From: Firmicutes bacterium UBA5454
Lineage (GTDB): Bacteria; Bacillota; Clostridia; Caldicoprobacterales; DTU083
Assembly: GCA_002426555.1 (NCBI GenBank)
Contig: DIQU01000108.1
Location: 467-9,951, forward strand
Direction: 5' to 3'
DNA: 9,485 nt
Position numbers and translations under genes: made by a program. Of this stretch, positions 7,294 through 9,485 are shown piece after piece. The notes beneath the pieces were generated by a model. The model had not been told where the DNA came from, did not search any database, and saw only the letters and a program-made list of their open reading frames with translations. How positions within the stretch are numbered: position 1 is the first letter of the stretch; every line of letters starts with the position of its first letter.

Positions 7294-7312
7294 TACTAAA
7301 CCATACTTAGTA
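7294..7312. promoter_or_regulatory. Palindrome over the his -10 region, candidate operator
   Basis: TACTAA-N7-TTAGTA is a perfect 6-bp inverted repeat that overlaps the last bases of the -10 box and the expected start site of the his operon, a classical repressor position. The arms resemble the TACTAG/CTAGTA half-sites of the E. coli TrpR operator, though the spacing differs. TrpR-like YerC/HisR proteins are reported to control his genes in Gram-positives, so such a regulator is a reasonable guess but unproven here. Confidence 0.45.
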
Positions 7313-7337
7313 TACACATCCTGCACTCTTCTGTCAA
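7309..7337 (-). promoter_or_regulatory. Promoter of the his operon
   Basis: On the minus strand, TTGACA (7332-7337), a 17-nt spacer and TATACT (7309-7314) match the housekeeping sigma consensus at 11 of 12 positions. A start near 7302 would leave about 60 nt of leader before the hisZ ATG. That is too short for a T-box, so regulation is more likely at initiation or by HisZ feedback on the enzyme. Confidence 0.85.
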
Positions 7338-7540
7338 TGTAATTTTTGCTAAATGTGTTTTTGCAATTCACCAAATACTTTTAAGGTACTTTAAAACATG
7401 TGTTGGCGTGTATTTTGGTACAGGTCGCAGGTTTATATGCAAAACAGCTATAGGTGTTTATCTTGATTTGCTACGTTTAAAAATACATACGCATAAATGG
7501 AATTATGATTTTGTTTGCCAATCAAGTATGACCTTGATGC
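7338..7540. other. Intergenic region between the divergent his and hisK promoters
   Basis: About 200 bp between the two -35 boxes hold no gene I can support. Three inverted repeats are visible. The first is TTTTAA-N6-TTAAAA (7379-7396). The second is a longer imperfect stem pairing 7406-7416 with 7480-7492 (GCGT-GTATTTT against AAAATAC-AT-ACGC, one 2-nt bulge), with a small AAACA/TGTTT hairpin inside its loop. The third is ATCAAG-N6-CTTGAT (7521-7538), next to the hisK promoter. There is no T-box GGGTGG core and no run of histidine codons suggesting an attenuator. Confidence 0.5.
7521..7538. promoter_or_regulatory. Inverted repeat just upstream of the hisK-type promoter
   Basis: ATCAAG-N6-CTTGAT is a perfect 6-bp palindrome ending 2 bp before the TTGACT -35 box at 7541. 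The right arm is partly repeated in CTTGATGCTTGAC. The position would suit an activator or repressor site for the phosphatase gene, but no regulator can be named. Confidence 0.3.
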
Positions 7541-7567
7541 TTGACTTAAAAGAACAGCGATTATAAT
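7541..7567 (+). promoter_or_regulatory. Promoter of the PHP phosphatase gene
   Basis: TTGACT (7541-7546) and TATAAT (7562-7567) lie 15 nt apart. Shifting the -10 box to TAATAT (7564-7569) gives the standard 17-nt spacing. The start would be near 7575, about 33 nt before the chosen TTG start codon. Confidence 0.65.
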
Positions 7568-7607
7568 ATGATATGCGTAGTAAAAATTATGTGAAAAGGT
7601 GAAGCAC

Positions 7608-8408
7608 TTGCTTGATTATCATATACACTCAACCTTCTCCAACGATGGGGAAATGACCATGGAAGAAGCTTGCTGCCAAGCGGTGAAATTGGGTTTGAAG
7701 GAAATTGCCATAACAGATCATATGGATATTGATTTACCAGAAAACCTGGAAGCGTATCAAATAGAGGATTTGAATCTGTATATGGAAGAGTTGGTACTGG
7801 TAAAAGATCAATTTCAGAACTGTTTAAATGTGAAGGCTGGAATAGAACTAGGATTACAGGACTGGACTCTGGAGAAGTCCGTTGCCATAGCTAATGACTA
7901 TCCCTTTGACTTTGTCATTGCTTCAATCCATATGGTTAATGGTGAGGACCCATATAATCGAATTTATTTTAACAGCAGAGACAAACTTAAGAGCTATACG
8001 GACTACTATGCAACTATTTTGGATGTGCTGAAGGATTATGATGATTTCAATGTTTTAGGTCATTTGGATTACCTTAGGCGATACTCTCCCTATGAATATG
8101 TATCAACTGATTATAAAATAGGAGAAGAAATTATTGAAAGTATTCTTAAGCTATTGATAGAGAAAGGTAAAGGTCTGGAGCTTAACACTGCAGGTTTTCG
8201 ACATTCCTCAAAGCAGCCCCATCCCCATCCCGATATTATTAAGTGGTTCAAGCAATTGGGAGGGGAAATAGTCGCTATAGGTTCAGATGCCCATTCTATC
8301 GATTATGTAGGTTACGAGGTTGATCGCGCCTTTGATTTGCTTAAATATGCAGGTTTTAATTATGTTGCTTCTTTTACAAACATGCAACCCAGCTTCGTTA
8401 AAATATAA
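7608..8408 (+). CDS. hisK: PHP-family histidinol-phosphate phosphatase (HisK/HisJ type)
   Basis: A 266-aa metal-dependent phosphatase that removes phosphate from histidinol phosphate, the step before HisD. It has the full set of PHP metal ligands: H5 and H7 (DYHIHSTFSND), D37-H38 (AITDH), E80 (GIELG), H108 (SIH), H152 (LGHLDYL), and D227 and H229 (GSDAH). ELNTAGFR (about 191-198) is also typical of this group. I chose the TTG at 7608 because AAGGTGA (7596-7602) precedes it by 5 nt and it gives the usual MLDYH start; a GTG at 7599 lies inside that ribosome binding site. The gene is divergent from the his operon and supplies the activity that the short HisB lacks. A general PHP phosphoesterase is the alternative, but context favours histidine synthesis. 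Confidence 0.9.
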   Translation: MLDYHIHSTFSNDGEMTMEEACCQAVKLGLKEIAITDHMDIDLPENLEAYQIEDLNLYMEELVLVKDQFQNCLNVKAGIELGLQDWTLEKSVAIANDYPFDFVIASIHMVNGEDPYNRIYFNSRDKLKSYTDYYATILDVLKDYDDFNVLGHLDYLRRYSPYEYVSTDYKIGEEIIESILKLLIEKGKGLELNTAGFRHSSKQPHPHPDIIKWFKQLGGEIVAIGSDAHSIDYVGYEVDRAFDLLKYAGFNYVASFTNMQPSFVKI

Positions 8409-8410
8409 TG

Positions 8411-8438
8411 GTCATCCAGAGCGGCAGCGAAGAATCTT
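8411..8438. repeat. Single arm of the dispersed GTCATCC...GAAGAATCTT repeat
   Basis: The segment begins GTCATCCAGAGC and ends GCGAAGAATCTT. It matches the right arm of the hisB-hisA repeat (2399-2424) in the same orientation, with one 1-nt insertion and three substitutions over 26 positions. It fills nearly all of the 38-bp gap between the convergent stops of the phosphatase gene and the unknown gene at 8447. The second arm is missing, so it should not form the long hairpin and is not a convincing terminator. Confidence 0.7.
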
Positions 8439-8446
8439 TATTTTAA

Positions 8447-9304
8447 TTATTGTTTTCCAAAAGCTGCTTGATCCGGGTTAGGACTTGAACGCTTATCTAT
8501 CTTGGGAAAACGCCGCTCAAGGGCAGCTAAAGATATTTCTACATCTTCATGAACTTCATCTTCATTGAAACATCCAACAGTGACCATGTCACAATCCCTT
8601 ATAGTATTCCATGAGAAAGTCAGGCCTACAAAAGGAGTGCAACGTCCTGCAGCCATGGGCTTAATTGTCATAACAGGTTTTTTTGCGTTATTAATTATGG
8701 AAGCTGCTGTCTCGATTTCTACTTGCATCAAGAATCCAAGGCAATTGTATATTTGTATATATGTTTCCACATCGTAATCATTTGCATCAGAATAAACTAC
8801 CAACTCCGGCATATGGGCTGATAGACCAGGTTTCATCCCCTCAGCCCTGATCATAGAAGTGTAATCGTCCAGCCGGTCAATTGTCTGAGTACCTTTATTC
8901 ACAAGCTTTTCTGCACTTGAATGATGAATAAGACAGAAGGTAGAACCGATTCTCGTACTCTCGCGTATTGAGGCTTCTGCCTCCGCACGCGCGTCTTTGG
9001 AATCTGAGACATTGATAATAGGAGTATCGATAATAATGATTTTCTTCCCTGTCTTTTGCTCTGCGTGCTTTATAGCATCCAACATAATTTGATTCTGGCT
9101 TACCGGACCCATAATAGTATCTACTCCATATCCCAGGTAAGCGTCTAAAATTGGAAACATGCTTTCCTTGCTGTTATAACGGTTTTTTATCATCTGATCT
9201 GCCGCTTTTCCTGTGTGGCTCCAACCCAATAACCAGTTGGTGCCTATTATCATACGAGAAAGGGAGACACCAGCAACTTCTGTGCGTGGAAATGACTTTT
9301 TCAT
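8447..9304 (-). CDS. Uncharacterised protein, possibly TIM-barrel, distantly aldo/keto-reductase-like
   Basis: A 285-aa soluble protein with no signal peptide or membrane segment. I do not recognise a named family. Alternating hydrophobic strand and helix segments suggest a (beta/alpha)8 barrel: RMIIGTNWLLGWSH (17-30), GVDTIMGP (60-67), KKIIIIDTPI (87-96), STFCLIHHS (121-129), VMTIKPMAAGR (211-221) and CDMVTVGCFNEDEV (238-251). The last two segments recall the C-terminal strands of aldo/keto reductases, but the usual Asp-Tyr-Lys-His tetrad is not evident. The ATG at 9304 has GGAGGT about 10 nt upstream, and a strong promoter lies at 9408-9436. It converges with the phosphatase gene and has its own promoter, so no link to histidine synthesis is implied. 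Confidence 0.8.
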   Translation of the reverse strand: MKKSFPRTEVAGVSLSRMIIGTNWLLGWSHTGKAADQMIKNRYNSKESMFPILDAYLGYGVDTIMGPVSQNQIMLDAIKHAEQKTGKKIIIIDTPIINVSDSKDARAEAEASIRESTRIGSTFCLIHHSSAEKLVNKGTQTIDRLDDYTSMIRAEGMKPGLSAHMPELVVYSDANDYDVETYIQIYNCLGFLMQVEIETAASIINNAKKPVMTIKPMAAGRCTPFVGLTFSWNTIRDCDMVTVGCFNEDEVHEDVEISLAALERRFPKIDKRSSPNPDQAAFGKQ

Positions 9305-9407
9305 AATATCTTATACCTCCAGTGTGCTACATCCTAAGCCGATTTCAAACATATTTCTAATAACAATGTATGCCAGTAATATCGATACGAACTTGAATTT
9401 ACAAATT

Positions 9408-9436
9408 AGTATAGCAGGCAGAAATTGGGCTGTCAA
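9408..9436 (-). promoter_or_regulatory. Promoter of the unknown gene at 8447-9304
   Basis: On the minus strand, TTGACA (9431-9436), a 17-nt spacer and TATACT (9408-9413) form a near-consensus promoter identical in both boxes to the his promoter. Transcription from about 9401 gives a leader of roughly 97 nt. A short direct repeat (GCTAAGAT, GCTAAGAG; 9441-9456) lies just upstream of the -35 box and could be a protein-binding site. Confidence 0.75.
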
Positions 9437-9458
9437 TTCTGCTAAGATGCTAAGAGTG

Positions 9459-9467
9459 AGGAGGTGA
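9459..9467 (+). promoter_or_regulatory. Strong Shine-Dalgarno sequence at the right edge
   Basis: AGGAGGTGA on the plus strand closely matches the 16S anti-SD and suggests a gene beginning at the window edge. The nearest TTG (9469) stops after three codons, and a GTG at 9464 stops after two. Only an ATT at 9468 keeps the frame open (GAA AAA GTA ATT TCC). The gene, if real, cannot be identified from the few remaining codons. Confidence 0.35.
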
Positions 9468-9485
9468 ATTGAAAAAGTAATTTCC

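Noticed and set aside
7398..7466. 22-codon plus-strand ORF (starts MCWRVFWYRS) in the his-hisK gap
   Set aside because: Poor ribosome binding site spacing, no promoter directly upstream, no recognisable composition, and it lies in a region where short ORFs are expected by chance.
7266..7598. T-box riboswitch or histidine attenuator upstream of hisZ
   Set aside because: No GGGTGG-type antiterminator core, no terminator hairpin with T-run and no histidine codon run. The predicted his leader is only about 60 nt.
8409..8446. Bidirectional terminator between the convergent genes
   Set aside because: The gap is a single repeat arm without a stable internal stem; the T-rich end alone is not enough.
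1..9485. CRISPR array, prophage, insertion sequence, toxin-antitoxin or defence system
   Set aside because: No spaced direct repeats, transposase, integrase or nuclease genes are visible. The coding content is a his operon, one phosphatase gene and one unknown gene.

Overview
The window (about 9.5 kb, moderately AT-rich) is most consistent with a Clostridia-type Firmicute. The evidence is a short-form HisG paired with a HisZ regulatory subunit, a stand-alone HisB dehydratase, a PHP-type histidinol-phosphate phosphatase, a fused HisIE, strong GGAGG-like ribosome binding sites and TTGACA/TATAAT promoters. No species is assigned.

Layout. At the left edge is the 5' end of a minus-strand tRNA gene (1-26) with its own consensus promoter (52-80). 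From 7241 down to 81 runs a minus-strand histidine operon: hisZ-hisG-hisD-hisC-hisB-hisA-hisF-hisIE. Most junctions overlap by 1-11 nt (ATGA or TAATG), but two do not. The hisB-hisA gap (87 bp) is almost filled by an imperfect palindromic repeat. The hisA-hisF gap (120 bp) holds a consensus promoter pointing the opposite way and a 21-codon ORF that overlaps the hisF start. The his promoter (7309-7337) is TTGACA-N17-TATACT, with a palindrome over its -10 region. Divergent from the operon, behind its own promoter, is a plus-strand PHP phosphatase (hisK type, 7608-8408). Convergent with that is a minus-strand gene of unknown function (8447-9304), with a second, half-length copy of the repeat between the two stops. 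The right edge carries a strong plus-strand Shine-Dalgarno sequence without a clear reading frame.

Function. HisZ+HisG start histidine synthesis from PRPP and ATP; HisIE and HisA make PRFAR; HisF makes IGP and AICAR; HisB and HisC follow; the divergent PHP phosphatase supplies the histidinol-phosphate phosphatase that the short HisB lacks; HisD finishes the pathway. The one missing step is HisH, the glutaminase subunit of IGP synthase, which usually sits between hisB and hisA. It is absent here, and a repeat element occupies the slot.

The window is mainly a well-known biosynthetic operon. The points worth a second look are the loss of hisH, the repeat, the antisense promoter and the candidate operator. 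I see no novel defence, mobile or secretion system.
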